This document shows, piece after piece, positions 1 to 8,930 of a stretch of 64,000 bases of DNA (position 1 is its first letter; every line of letters begins with the position of its first letter). The position numbers and the translations under genes are program-made. Below the pieces are notes generated by a model. That model was not told where the DNA came from and ran no database searches. It was given only the letters and a program-made list of their open reading frames with translations. This DNA comes from Desulfobacteraceae bacterium (GTDB taxonomy: Bacteria; Desulfobacterota; Desulfobacteria; Desulfobacterales; Desulfosalsimonadaceae), in NCBI GenBank assembly GCA_014237465.1, contig JABZFM010000004.1, positions 62,001 through 126,000 of the forward strand, written 5' to 3'.

Positions 1-125
1 GTTTCTGCCAGGTACTTCTCATTGTAGTCTTTGATTTTTTCTGTGACAGCATCAGACGCTTTCTGAATTTTTTCCACGATCACATTGTTTTTTACTTCTT
101 CTTTTTTTGCTTTTTTTTTCGCCAT
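1..125 (-). CDS. Small Lys-rich coiled-coil (phasin-like) protein, N-terminal part
   Basis: Only the first 41 codons lie in the window; the gene runs off the left edge. It starts at ATG 123-125 after a strong AGGAGG ribosome site (131-136 region). The N-terminus is MAKKKAKKEEVK followed by an amphipathic helix-forming stretch rich in K, E, I and V (VEKIQKASDAVTEKIKDYN). That is what PHA granule-associated phasins and phasin-like proteins of this group look like, and the divergent neighbour is a patatin-like lipase, so a storage-granule or lipid role is possible. The family call is inference; too little sequence is visible to prove it. A promoter with two palindromic operators lies just upstream. 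Confidence 0.45.
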   Translation of the reverse strand, partial: MAKKKAKKEEVKNNVIVEKIQKASDAVTEKIKDYNEKYLAE

Positions 126-230
126 TGTTCTACCCTCCTGTAAGATTGTTTGTATATATTATATATTAACCCGGTTATTAACGCCTGTAACTACCTTAAA
201 ATCGAATTTTCATTATTTCAAAAGACATCG

Positions 231-271
231 ATGACGCGTTGCGTTATGGCATATATGACGCACCGCGTTAT
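231..271. promoter_or_regulatory. Two tandem palindromic operator candidates
   Basis: Two copies of ATGACGC-N3-GCGTTAT lie at 231-247 and 255-271, 24 bases apart. Each is a near-perfect dyad (6 of 7 arm positions pair) and the half-sites are identical between copies; only the N3 differs (GTT, ACC). The second overlaps the spacer of the leftward promoter and the first lies about where transcription would start, as expected for repressor sites. The size resembles TetR-family operators, but the regulator is not in the window. Confidence 0.5.
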
Positions 272-280
272 CCATGTCAA
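252..280 (-). promoter_or_regulatory. Promoter of the leftmost gene
   Basis: Reading the minus strand, TTGACA (plus 275-280) and CATATA (plus 252-257) are separated by exactly 17 bases. It fires leftwards toward the coiled-coil gene starting at 125, leaving a leader of roughly 120 bases. The spacer holds most of one of the two palindromes described separately. Confidence 0.5.
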
Positions 281-388
281 GTATTTTTTTAAAAAAATTA
301 ATTTTTTTATGCCAAACCGAATTGACATGAAAATTTCTATAGACTAAGCTGAAACATTCCAAACATTTAAAATTCAAGCGGAGGCACA

Positions 389-1285
389 ATGAAACGAGCT
401 TTAGTTCTATCCGGCGGCGGTGCCAGGGGCGCTTTTCAAGTCGGCGTCATGAAATACCTAAGTGAAATTAACTGGACACCCGATCTGATCTGCGGAACAT
501 CCGTCGGTGCCATTAATGCCGTGGCATACGGCTCCGGAATGTCAATCGACCAAATAACCCGGCTATGGCAGACTTATCGCCGGAAAAGAATGTACCGCAT
601 CACGCTGCCGATTTTATTTCGGTCATTGAGAAGCCGAAAACAATTCTCCCCCATGTCCGATACCCGGCCACTTAAAAAGTTGCTTAAAGAGCACTTACAT
701 TTTGAGGCCCTTCGATTCAGTAAACCAGAAATAATTATCAGCGTCTTGAACATGATTACCGGTCAGATTGTATATTTCAACAAACATGCCGTTAAAATAA
801 AACACATTATGGCGGCAAGCGCTATTCCCGGCCTGTTCGGCTGGCAGTATATTGACGGTGTTCCTTATTGGGACGCCGGGCTTATGGTTAACACACCGAT
901 TGCCCCGGCACTCAAGCTTGATGCCAGGGAAATTATCGTTGTGCTGCACTCTCCGGTGGGCGCCTTTAATGCCAGAGAACCGCGCTCGCCCATGGAAGTG
1001 GCGGAACTTGTTTTTGAACATTTTCTGATCGGCTCTTATACCAACTCACTGCCTGATTCTTCATGGCAGGTAAACCCGGATGCCCATTGCCATAAAACCC
1101 CATTACCGAATTCCCCCCAGCTTCAGCTTGCCGCAAAAGGCACAAAGATTTTAACAGTTGCACCGACCCGCATGCTTGGATTTCGATCGTTGCTTAATTT
1201 TTCTCTGCGCCAGGCAAACACCCTAATTGACGAAGGGTATAATAATGCCCGGATGCAGCTGAAACCTCATTTGGATCAACCGTAA
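389..1285 (+). CDS. Patatin-like phospholipase
   Basis: 298-residue cytosolic lipid acyl hydrolase of the patatin/RssA type. The oxyanion-hole glycine loop GGGARG is at residues 9-14, the nucleophile motif GTSVG at 36-40 (Ser38), and the catalytic-dyad aspartate in the DAG motif at Asp162. All parts of the Ser-Asp dyad are intact and there is no signal peptide. The start ATG follows GGAGG at about eight bases. It is divergent from a phasin-like gene, which fits activity on storage lipid or membrane phospholipid, though the substrate cannot be read from the sequence. Confidence 0.88.
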   Translation: MKRALVLSGGGARGAFQVGVMKYLSEINWTPDLICGTSVGAINAVAYGSGMSIDQITRLWQTYRRKRMYRITLPILFRSLRSRKQFSPMSDTRPLKKLLKEHLHFEALRFSKPEIIISVLNMITGQIVYFNKHAVKIKHIMAASAIPGLFGWQYIDGVPYWDAGLMVNTPIAPALKLDAREIIVVLHSPVGAFNAREPRSPMEVAELVFEHFLIGSYTNSLPDSSWQVNPDAHCHKTPLPNSPQLQLAAKGTKILTVAPTRMLGFRSLLNFSLRQANTLIDEGYNNARMQLKPHLDQP

Positions 1286-1718
1286 AATCCTGTGCTAAAG
1301 GATCAGAATCAGTAGCAAGCCCAGATGGCATGGTTTTGGCTTTGATAATAACCGGTAACCGGCACTCAATTCTCATTACCTTAAACATAATCTGTCTTTT
1401 TGTGAAACAGTTGAAGTGGTTTTAGCACCAAAGATTATGATTAAGTAAGATTACGGTTACAAATTTTTAAATGATTTTACATCAATATTTAAAACCATGG
1501 GAAATACCTGAAAAAAAATCGGTTTCTGGCACCGTACCCGCGTAATACATTGTGGAAAAAAGGATATGGGACACACTGGAAACGGCTGTAAACTAGGAAA
1601 ACGTACAACCTGCCATGGCCGCGATTGAAAATTAAAAAAATGTACAAATAACTCAAATCCCTGTATCATCTATATACGAAAATTAACGGTTACCCTAAAT
1701 TAAGGAGGTGCCTGTGCC
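1286..1718. other. Intergenic stretch without a recognised gene
   Basis: 433 bases between the patatin and DUF362 genes. Short ORFs here lack ribosome sites and family features. No clear terminator hairpin, RNA gene or promoter was found, apart from the AAGGAGGTG ribosome site that serves the DUF362 gene. Confidence 0.5.
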
Positions 1719-3023
1719 ATGAGTAAACAGAATCAGGTTATTTTCACAGATACCGGAAACGGGATCGATTTGGCGGTCAAGGAAATATTTGACCATTTTG
1801 GAGGAGTGCGCGCACTTCTAAAATCAAGCAAGGATGTCTACATTAAGGTCAACGGGGTGGATTCAAAAAAATACGCCTATACCGACCCTGAAGTTTTGCG
1901 ACAGGTCATTGTGTATTTACGGGAAAACGGTGCCAACGACATTTATGTCATTGAAAACGCCACCCAGGGCAATATCACCCGCCTGGTTTTTATGGTCACA
2001 GGTATTGGAAAAGTCTGCCGGGAAACAGGGGCCATCCCGGTCTACCTGGATGAAACCCCGGCTATTCCGGTTTACCTTGAGGGGTTAAAAACTTTTATCG
2101 ATCTCTCATCATTTGTATACGAACGACTCGTCGAACAGGCTGATCAGAATCTCTACATTTCAATACCAAAGTTAAAAACCCATTCCATGTCCCAGGTGAC
2201 GCTTTCAATTAAAAACCAGTTTGGCCTGGTGCATCAACATAGCCGGATCGCAGATCATAATTTTAACCTGCACCAGAAATTTGCCGATATTTACCGCATT
2301 TTAAGACCTGACTTTGTTATCATTGACGCCTTGATCGCAACTAATCACGGTCATTATATTGCTGAAAAAAATGCGGACAAATGCATTGTTCCCATGGACT
2401 GCCTGATCGGCGGAAAAGATCCGCTGGCAAGCGATATTATCGGGGCTTCGTTTATGGGATTTGACATTGCAGACGTACCCCATCTCATTTTGTCCAAGCA
2501 GACAAATATCAGTTCTGCAGACATGGCTAATATTCAAATTATCAACCGTCCCCTCTATGAAGACAGAAAAAAAAATCTGACGCATGATCTATTGGAACAA
2601 TTTCCGCCTGATTTGACCATTTTAAGGGGTGAAACACGATGCTGCATGGAAGGGTGCCGGAGAAACACAGAAACCATGGCGGAACTTTTCTATTGTGATC
2701 ATAATGGTAAAGGAAATTTTACCATCCTGATGGGAAAAGACATCAACCCGGAGCTGGTCAATCAAATAAACACCCCGGCAGTCCACATTGCCGGCGGATG
2801 CGCCATCCAGGACTATGGTCTTGAAATGCAGCGGCGGTTCGGGAAAAAAAATGTTACCTTCAGTAACGGTTGCAACAACCTGGCGGAAACCATTCACGCA
2901 ATGTGCAAACACATGAAAGTCAACCCGATCAAGCTTTCCGCGACCAACCCTTTGTTTGCTTTAACCGCCCTGGCAAAGGCGAAAATTCACGGAACCAAAG
3001 CCATCATACCGCCGTTGATTTAG
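1719..3023 (+). CDS. DUF362 domain protein
   Basis: 434-residue cytosolic protein of the DUF362 family, common in anaerobes and of unproven function; members are often linked to iron-sulfur or cofactor chemistry. The family hallmark PKLKTHSMSQVTLSIKN is visible at about residues 150-166, followed by a conserved His/Asp-rich segment (HQHSRIADHNFNLHQKF). A cysteine cluster CCMEGC at 308-313 could bind metal but is not a ferredoxin motif. Start ATG follows AAGGAGGTG. It is monocistronic, with a large inverted repeat directly downstream. Confidence 0.8.
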   Translation: MSKQNQVIFTDTGNGIDLAVKEIFDHFGGVRALLKSSKDVYIKVNGVDSKKYAYTDPEVLRQVIVYLRENGANDIYVIENATQGNITRLVFMVTGIGKVCRETGAIPVYLDETPAIPVYLEGLKTFIDLSSFVYERLVEQADQNLYISIPKLKTHSMSQVTLSIKNQFGLVHQHSRIADHNFNLHQKFADIYRILRPDFVIIDALIATNHGHYIAEKNADKCIVPMDCLIGGKDPLASDIIGASFMGFDIADVPHLILSKQTNISSADMANIQIINRPLYEDRKKNLTHDLLEQFPPDLTILRGETRCCMEGCRRNTETMAELFYCDHNGKGNFTILMGKDINPELVNQINTPAVHIAGGCAIQDYGLEMQRRFGKKNVTFSNGCNNLAETIHAMCKHMKVNPIKLSATNPLFALTALAKAKIHGTKAIIPPLI

Positions 3024-3030
3024 GTTCGAA

Positions 3031-3277
3031 GCTCAAAACAATCAGAGCCGCGACCGTGAGAGAGTCGAAACCGGAAGGCAAATTTTGCTGGATTTTGCTC
3101 TTTGAATTACAATCCTGGCCAAAGCCTTATTTCCGCAGGTTGGGTTGAGGCACGAAATCCAACGGTACCAACGGGACTCGCCCCAACAACCTATGATTAT
3201 TATTTCCCTTTTTCTATCTTTATCTTTTGATCTTTTCTTTTCACTCCCTCACGGTTGCGGCTCTGATTGCTTTGAGC
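3031..3277. repeat. Large inverted repeat between convergent genes
   Basis: The segment 3031-3066 (starting GCTCAAAACAATCAGAGCC) recurs in inverted form at 3242-3277 with about three mismatches over 36 bases, leaving a central part of about 175 bases. It fills the gap between the convergent DUF362 and M48 genes. The arms read like a dispersed intergenic repeat rather than a simple terminator, and the centre contains a further short dyad around GTTGGGTTGAGGCACGAAAT (3140-3160). Confidence 0.75.
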
Positions 3278-3284
3278 TCCCACC

Positions 3285-4526
3285 TTATAACCCCTTCACT
3301 TTCCCAATCGCCTCTAACCGTTCCAGAACCGGCGGATGGGAATAGTTTAAAACAACATACAGCGGATGGGGCATGAGGTTGGATAGATTGTGAACCGCCA
3401 GTTTTTTTAGCGCGCTGACAAATGATTCCGAATCCCGGGTGGTTTCAACGGCAAACCGGTCGGCGGCATACTCATTTCTTCTTGAAAAAAACTGCATGAG
3501 AATGCCCATAAAAAAATCAATGGGCGCATATAAAATACCAAAGAAAACCAGCCCCGCGTAAACGGACGGTTTGTCCATATAAAAAGCGTCAAACAGCATT
3601 GGCGAAGCAATAAACAATGACAACAAAAATAACATGATACCGGTCTGAAGAATTCCTGTTAAAAGCATCCATAAAACATGCTTCTTTTTATAATGTCCCA
3701 TCTCATGGGCCAGCACAGCTACCAGTTCATATGTGGTATGATTTTCAACCAGGGTATCATAGAGAACAATCCGTTTATGGCGCCCAAACCCGGTAAAGAA
3801 CGCATTGGTTTTCTTTGAACGTTTGGAGCCATCCATGATAAAAACATTTTTTAACGAAAAATTAATGGAATCCGCATAGGCCATGATCGCAGATTTCAAT
3901 TCCCCGGGATCCAGGGGGTTGAATTTATTAAAAATCGGCATAATCCAGGTTGGCACCACAAACTGCATCACAACCATAAACACGACAATCACGATCCAGC
4001 AATAAAACCAGGCATAGGGACCGCCATATTCAAAAAACGCCAGAACCCCGCATAGCAGGATACCGCCCAGTAAAACGGCAAGCACAAACTGTTTACAACG
4101 ATCCGATATGAAAATTTTCCATGTGGTCTTATTAAACCCAAACCGATCCTCTATGCAAAAGGTCGAATATATTGAAAAAGGCAGTGAAATGAACGACTTT
4201 AATATAAATAAAATGCCGATATAAAGCATTCCGCAGATAACCGGAGAATGACTGATGCTGCGGACCCATTGATCGATCAAAGGAAATCCTTTAGCAAACC
4301 AGAGCCCCAGAAACAAGACCAGGCTGACGGTGGAAACCAGCCATTCAAATCGGGTATTTACCCTTAGATATTTTTGAGAAGACGCGTACCGCTGGTCATC
4401 GTACCATCCTTTAAATTGTTCCGGCAGCTGATTTTTCAACATCCTGAGATTGAAAATATCGGCGATCATTTGTAATATGAAATCAGCGAAAATCGCACAC
4501 AAAATAATGGAGAAAATAATATTCAT
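3285..4526 (-). CDS. M48 family (Ste24-like) membrane metallopeptidase
   Basis: 413-residue inner-membrane zinc protease of the CAAX prenyl protease 1/Ste24 family. The zinc motif HEMGH is at residues 274-278 and the third ligand Glu352 is in NEYAADRF. Several hydrophobic helices lie before and after the catalytic site (about 1-20, 62-80, 98-118, 145-165, 172-192, 288-308, 322-345), as in Ste24. Bacteria lack prenylated CAAX proteins, so the likely role is envelope protein quality control. Length is normal for the family. The stop lies beside the inverted repeat at 3031-3277. Confidence 0.9.
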   Translation of the reverse strand: MNIIFSIILCAIFADFILQMIADIFNLRMLKNQLPEQFKGWYDDQRYASSQKYLRVNTRFEWLVSTVSLVLFLGLWFAKGFPLIDQWVRSISHSPVICGMLYIGILFILKSFISLPFSIYSTFCIEDRFGFNKTTWKIFISDRCKQFVLAVLLGGILLCGVLAFFEYGGPYAWFYCWIVIVVFMVVMQFVVPTWIMPIFNKFNPLDPGELKSAIMAYADSINFSLKNVFIMDGSKRSKKTNAFFTGFGRHKRIVLYDTLVENHTTYELVAVLAHEMGHYKKKHVLWMLLTGILQTGIMLFLLSLFIASPMLFDAFYMDKPSVYAGLVFFGILYAPIDFFMGILMQFFSRRNEYAADRFAVETTRDSESFVSALKKLAVHNLSNLMPHPLYVVLNYSHPPVLERLEAIGKVKGL

Positions 4527-4873
4527 CGGTTTTCCCTTAACCGGCAGTATTTGTTAACTACCTGTTATATATTCATGTTTAACAAAAGCAATATAAAAAA
4601 ATTTGTTGCAGAAACCCTGCTGCTCAAACCAGAGGGGCAGGCAAGCAACCGAAGGGACTCAAAATCATTTTAAATAAATTGTCATTTTTACCGTTGAATG
4701 ATTGAAAAATCAAGTCCTCAAATACCTTAAAAATAATGAAAAACTTGACAACACGCATAAAAATCTATAACTAGTTTAGGAGTATGGTGGAATCGGTAAG
4801 CCGACCAGTTGATTGACAGCCTTGGCAAACCGGTTCATTTTGACTAATCCACAATTAACGACAGGGGCATGGA
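4527..4873. other. Intergenic region between divergent M48 and LysM genes
   Basis: 347 AT-rich bases. The only plausible signal is a weak rightward promoter: TTGACA at 4745-4750 and TATAAC at 4766-4771, spaced 15 bases (shorter than ideal), about 100 bases ahead of the LysM gene. No RNA gene or riboswitch was convincing. Confidence 0.35.
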
Positions 4874-5914
4874 ATGGTAGTCAAAAATTTTCCAAACCGA
4901 TTTTTTCTTTTTTCCGTTACTTTTATTTTCTGCATGCTTTTTTCAACTTTTAACGCAACAGCCGTCATTGAAGATCATATCACCCGCACCGAATCCGGTT
5001 TCTACTACACTATCCAAAAAGGTGATACGTTATGGGATCTTTCAGAAGAATTCTCGAATTCTCCCTGGGTGTGGCCGGAAATGTGGCACTATAATCCGCA
5101 TATTAAAAATCCGCACCTCATCTATCCCGGACAAAAAATTCTTATTTATAAAAAAGAATGGGAAGGGGAAGAAAAACAGCCGGAACCGGTTGCTGACGAA
5201 CCGGTAAAAAAAATTCAAACCTATCATACGTTTACTGACATTGAACAAGTCGGGTTTATCCGCGAAAAAGCAGTTGCCCACCACGGCACCATTTTCAAGG
5301 CCCAGGATAATATCCAATTGATTGATACAGGCAAGCTGGTATATATTTATCCGGAACCCGGTTCTCCCCGATTATCGGTCGGCAGCAGATACACTACTTT
5401 CAGAACGTTTGATCCTGTCAGAGACAAAGAGACTGACAAGAATTACGGAGTACAGCACCTGTTGACCGGTGTTATTGAAATTACAGCAGTAGAATCTGAG
5501 TTTGCTCTTGGAAAAGTGATCTCTTCTTATAAGGCTATTCTGATCAATGATCATCTCATGCCGTATGAAAAGAGATCCGTCAATATTCCGATCAAGGAAA
5601 GCATATCGGGATTGTCCGGGAAAGTCATTAAACAGGAGGCACCTAATAATCTGATTGGTCAGTATTCCGTTATTTTTATAGATAAAGGAAAAACTGACGG
5701 CATTGAACCCGGTCAGTTTTATTCCATCTACTTACAGCAAACCGCGCGTCCCAATCCGAAAAAGATACGCCAGGTTGAGCTGACGCCTTACCATATTGGC
5801 GAATTAATCGTACTTCATACTGAAAAAACAACATCAACTGCTTTAATCACCAAATCAATACAGCAGATAACATCCGGGAATCTTGTCAGTACCCTGGAGG
5901 TCGCCAGGCCCTGA
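4874..5914 (+). CDS. Exported LysM-domain protein
   Basis: 346 residues. An N-terminal hydrophobic segment (about 8-30, ending NATA) is a likely signal peptide. A single LysM peptidoglycan-binding domain covers about 45-93 (begins YTIQKGDTLWDLSEEF, ends YPGQKILIY). The rest (about 110-346) is a beta-rich periplasmic region without a recognised catalytic domain. Related exported LysM proteins in this phylum are thought to anchor to the cell wall. It stands alone, convergent with pilB, and shares a bidirectional terminator with it. Confidence 0.82.
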   Translation: MVVKNFPNRFFLFSVTFIFCMLFSTFNATAVIEDHITRTESGFYYTIQKGDTLWDLSEEFSNSPWVWPEMWHYNPHIKNPHLIYPGQKILIYKKEWEGEEKQPEPVADEPVKKIQTYHTFTDIEQVGFIREKAVAHHGTIFKAQDNIQLIDTGKLVYIYPEPGSPRLSVGSRYTTFRTFDPVRDKETDKNYGVQHLLTGVIEITAVESEFALGKVISSYKAILINDHLMPYEKRSVNIPIKESISGLSGKVIKQEAPNNLIGQYSVIFIDKGKTDGIEPGQFYSIYLQQTARPNPKKIRQVELTPYHIGELIVLHTEKTTSTALITKSIQQITSGNLVSTLEVARP

Positions 5915-5951
5915 GAAGTAAAAATTACAGGGAAAAAGTTTAGTTTCATAA

Positions 5952-5990
5952 TTAAAGGGCTTCTGCCGTTACCGGTAAAAGCCCTTTTAA
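5952..5990. terminator. Bidirectional terminator
   Basis: AAAGGGCTT (5954-5962) pairs with AAGCCCTTT (5979-5987) around a GC-containing loop, with A/T runs on both sides. It lies between the convergent LysM and pilB genes, two bases from the pilB stop, and can serve both. Confidence 0.8.
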
Positions 5991-5992
5991 TT

Positions 5993-7816
5993 TTAATCGC
6001 TTTCCCAGGTCACCCGCATCACTTCCTCATAGGTGGTGATTCCGTCCAGCAGTTTTTTGATGGCATTTTCCCTTAATGTCACCAGGTTTTCTTTGAACGC
6101 CGCTTCCCGCAATGATGCCAGGTCCGTTTTCTGAGTGGTCAAATTACGGAGTATCTTAGAATACGGCAATGCTTCATAAATTGCCGTGCGGCCAAAATAT
6201 CCGGTTCCCCGGCACTTGGAACATCCTTTTCCCTGATACAATTCAATCTGGCCGTCTTTTTTGATATCCAGCCCTGAATTCCGCAGCTGGGAAACATCGA
6301 TTTTATAAGACTCAACACACTTGGGGCAAATCTTTCGGACAAGACGCTGGGAAATGATTCCGGTCAGGGTGGCCTGTACCAGAAAATACGGGATACCGAT
6401 ATCTAAAAGTCTTACAATGGACGACGGCGCATCGTTGGTGTGCAGGGTAGAAAGCACCAGATGCCCGGTCAAGGCTGCCTGGACGGCATTTTGAGCTGTT
6501 TCAATGTCTCTGAGCTCCCCCACCATGATGATATCCGGATCCTGGCGCAAAATATTTCTCATGATCGTGGCAAAGGTGATGTTTACGGCCGGCTGAACAG
6601 CGATCTGATTGAATTCTTCATGAACCATTTCAATGGGGTCTTCAATGGTGGTCGTATTGATTTCCGGCGTGGACAGTCGCCGTAAAGTGGAATACAGGGT
6701 CGTGGACTTACCGCTTCCCGTGGGACCGCAGACAAGAACCAGGCCATTGGGACGGTTGACCATATCATTATACCGTTCCAGGTCAGGGGGGGTAAATCCA
6801 AGCTGATCAAGATCCTGAAACAGAATATCCGGGTCCATTACCCGCATGACCACTTTTTCACCAAAGGCAACCGGTACGGTTGAGATACGAATTTCTACCT
6901 CAACACTCCCCTTGGCGGTTTTGATCCGTCCGTCCTGGGGCCGACGCTTTTCCGCCATATCCAGGCGGGACATATTTTTAATCCGGCTGACCATAGGGGA
7001 ATGGACTTTTTTGGGCAGCCGGTAGACCGTATGCAATACCCCGTCAATTCGCATCCGGATCAGGGAAATGTCCCGTTTGGGCTCAATATGAATATCACTG
7101 GCCCGTTGATCAAACGCATAAATAAACAGGTGATTAACCGCATTGACAATATGATGATCATTGGAGGGCAGTTCATCCGGAGATTTTAACCGAACATACT
7201 GTTCCAGGTTTCCCAGATCAACCGAAGGCCCTGAAAACTGGGTTTCCGCTTCCACAATAGACCGCTTGAAACCGAAAAACTCATCAATTAAACGGATAAT
7301 ATCCGATTTGGACGTTACCACTGTTTTTACCGGCATCAGGCTGACCCGGCCGATATCTTCAAATACCTCGGAATTAAACGGATTGGACGTGGCAATCACC
7401 AGATACCCGTTTTCCACTTCAATGGGTAAAACCAGATGTTTCATGGCAAAACTGCGGGGAATGGTGGTGGTTACCAGGTTCAGATCCAGTTTTAACGGAT
7501 CAATTTTTTTATAGGGTTTGTCCCATTCCCTGGCCAGCACTTTGAAGATCGCGTCTTCATCCAGTTCAACATCTTGTTTGTCCGCCCGGGAAAACTTAAA
7601 TGAAATGATGACGTCAACAATGGTGGTGGGGTTGATGATCCGGACCCCGGTCGGCATCTTTTCGCTCCGCCGGTCCTTCTTTTTTTCAATATTTGCCCGG
7701 ACTTTTTCTTTTTTTTCAAAAATTTCAAGGGCATGTTCTTTGGTGATCAGCCCATGACTCACCAGGGAGATACAAACTGATTTATCCGAAAATGGATGTC
7801 CGTTATCATTTGTCAT
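5993..7816 (-). CDS. pilB: Type IV pilus/type II secretion assembly ATPase
   Basis: Cytoplasmic hexameric ATPase of the GspE/PilB family that powers pilus extension. The long frame opens at 7906, but the start is placed at ATG 7814-7816 (MTNDNGHPF) because the longer version would read through a strong terminator at 7891-7926; this gives 607 residues. Visible parts, in that numbering: an MshE/GspE N-terminal domain (about 60-190), Walker A GPTGSGKS at 364-371, the Asp-box/Walker B stretch DPDIIMVGELRD at 425-436, and a four-cysteine zinc motif (C496, C499, C531, C534). It is separated by a terminator from the minor-pilin operon behind it. Confidence 0.9.
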   Translation of the reverse strand: MTNDNGHPFSDKSVCISLVSHGLITKEHALEIFEKKEKVRANIEKKKDRRSEKMPTGVRIINPTTIVDVIISFKFSRADKQDVELDEDAIFKVLAREWDKPYKKIDPLKLDLNLVTTTIPRSFAMKHLVLPIEVENGYLVIATSNPFNSEVFEDIGRVSLMPVKTVVTSKSDIIRLIDEFFGFKRSIVEAETQFSGPSVDLGNLEQYVRLKSPDELPSNDHHIVNAVNHLFIYAFDQRASDIHIEPKRDISLIRMRIDGVLHTVYRLPKKVHSPMVSRIKNMSRLDMAEKRRPQDGRIKTAKGSVEVEIRISTVPVAFGEKVVMRVMDPDILFQDLDQLGFTPPDLERYNDMVNRPNGLVLVCGPTGSGKSTTLYSTLRRLSTPEINTTTIEDPIEMVHEEFNQIAVQPAVNITFATIMRNILRQDPDIIMVGELRDIETAQNAVQAALTGHLVLSTLHTNDAPSSIVRLLDIGIPYFLVQATLTGIISQRLVRKICPKCVESYKIDVSQLRNSGLDIKKDGQIELYQGKGCSKCRGTGYFGRTAIYEALPYSKILRNLTTQKTDLASLREAAFKENLVTLRENAIKKLLDGITTYEEVMRVTWESD

Positions 7817-7890
7817 GTTATCAAGCACCTTGTCATGGGAACTATTTTTAGTGATTAAAAATAACAAAATGCCGTAACAATTACAATATA

Positions 7891-7926
7891 TAAAAAAAAC
7901 GGGCATCTGAAATAATCAGATGCCCG
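7891..7926 (-). terminator. Rho-independent terminator of the pilus operon
   Basis: Perfect 11-bp stem CGGGCATCTGA (7900-7910) with TCAGATGCCCG (7916-7926), five-base loop, followed on the minus strand by a run of eight T. It closes the fimT-to-DUF4124 operon and supports the shorter pilB start. Confidence 0.92.
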
Positions 7927-7962
7927 CATGTCTGTCATTCAGACATATTGATTCAATAATGA

Positions 7963-8445
7963 CTACCGTCCGATTTGACTGTTAAATTCATCAACCTTTT
8001 TCTGAAATTCTCGATTACGCTGTTGATATTTATCAATTCGACGATTCAGATCCGTAACCTTGTAGGTATATTCTGCTTTTACACCTGATTTGGCATTTTT
8101 AGGCGGCGGATCGCCGAGCGCTTTCTTTTCCGCTTCCAGCGCGTTGAACTCGCGAAGCAAATCATCTCGCATGGCGTCCAGGTCTTTGGCCGTGATCCGG
8201 ACCTGTCCGGTCCAGGTATCTTCAGACAGAGTCGATGATTCCTGTACGGTTTCCTCCAGGCTATAATTGCTTTGCACGGATTCAAAAGTTTTCACATCCG
8301 GCCGCTGATCTTCAGGGATCAGGGATACATCATCGGTAAATCGGACCACACCACCTTCATCCGTATACTGGTAAATTTCACCGGATGAAGTTGCCGCCAG
8401 CAGCAGCACTATCGCGGCAACTGAAAATAGATATTTCAAATTCAT
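7963..8445 (-). CDS. Exported DUF4124 protein
   Basis: 160 residues. Signal peptide at 1-23 (LFSVAAIVLLLAATSSGE). The DUF4124 domain follows immediately: EIYQYTDEGGVVRFTDD, a short beta-sheet module of periplasmic proteins in Proteobacteria. The C-terminal half (about 85-160) is a charged predicted coiled coil. It is the last gene of the pilus operon, just before the terminator, so a periplasmic accessory role in pilus assembly is likely; no enzymatic motif is present. Confidence 0.8.
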   Translation of the reverse strand: MNLKYLFSVAAIVLLLAATSSGEIYQYTDEGGVVRFTDDVSLIPEDQRPDVKTFESVQSNYSLEETVQESSTLSEDTWTGQVRITAKDLDAMRDDLLREFNALEAEKKALGDPPPKNAKSGVKAEYTYKVTDLNRRIDKYQQRNREFQKKVDEFNSQIGR

Positions 8446-8502
8446 GAAAAATTCTCCTCAACCGAAATTATTCTTTATAGAACACATCAAACCATCTGCC
8501 GA

Positions 8503-8874
8503 TTATCGACGCGGCCGGTCAAGGGGTTCGCAGGAAATGGCCTTTCCTTCATCATTGACTTTGATGCCGACATACATTCCGACCTTGCAATTGATTCGAA
8601 CGTCCGGCGCCAGGTCGATCGGGACATCCCCTATAGTTATCGCTTTATCAGAAACAGCATCCAGGGTTCCTCTGGTGTAAAAAGTGCGCCTTTCAAGATC
8701 TTCGTAATCAATCTCACCGGCGTTAAATGACGACGGCCGGTTAAAGTCCCTGATGGCGCCCGGTCTGTCATCTGCGAAAGAAATTAAAGGGACTGATATC
8801 AAAAAACTACCTGCGACCAGTATTAATACCAGCACCTGTACAGTTTTGGACTTGTATTCATATAAGCTCTGCAT
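8503..8874 (-). CDS. Small exported protein of the pilus operon
   Basis: About 123 residues with an N-terminal charged patch and a hydrophobic signal segment (VQVLVLILVAGSFLISVPLI) ending near FADDRPG. The mature part is predicted beta-rich (RGTLDAVSDKAITIGDVPIDL) and could form one small OB-like or beta-barrel domain. No family is recognised with confidence. GTG 8875-8877 and ATG 8872-8874 are adjacent possible starts after GGGAGACA; ATG is preferred. It lies between pilY1 and the DUF4124 gene, so a pilus-linked envelope role is inferred from context only. Confidence 0.65.
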   Translation of the reverse strand: MQSLYEYKSKTVQVLVLILVAGSFLISVPLISFADDRPGAIRDFNRPSSFNAGEIDYEDLERRTFYTRGTLDAVSDKAITIGDVPIDLAPDVRINCKVGMYVGIKVNDEGKAISCEPLDRPRR

Positions 8875-8930
8875 CACTGTCTCCCTATGATTAAATATTT
8901 AATATCACGTAGTACACAATAAACGTCTGT

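Noticed and set aside
2870-3148. A 92-codon ORF overlapping the end of the DUF362 gene.
   Set aside because: It lies within coding and inverted repeat sequence and has no ribosome site.
4778-4860. GGAGTATGGTGGAATCGGTA looked like the start of a tRNA-Leu, and GGCAAACC like a c-di-GMP riboswitch piece.
   Set aside because: No acceptor or T-arm pairing, no TTCGA, and the rest of the riboswitch core (GACGCAAAG) is missing.
7817-7906. A longer PilB N-terminus reading from 7906.
   Set aside because: It would be encoded across the terminator hairpin at 7891-7926 and is hydrophobic in a way not seen in PilB; a good start exists at 7816.
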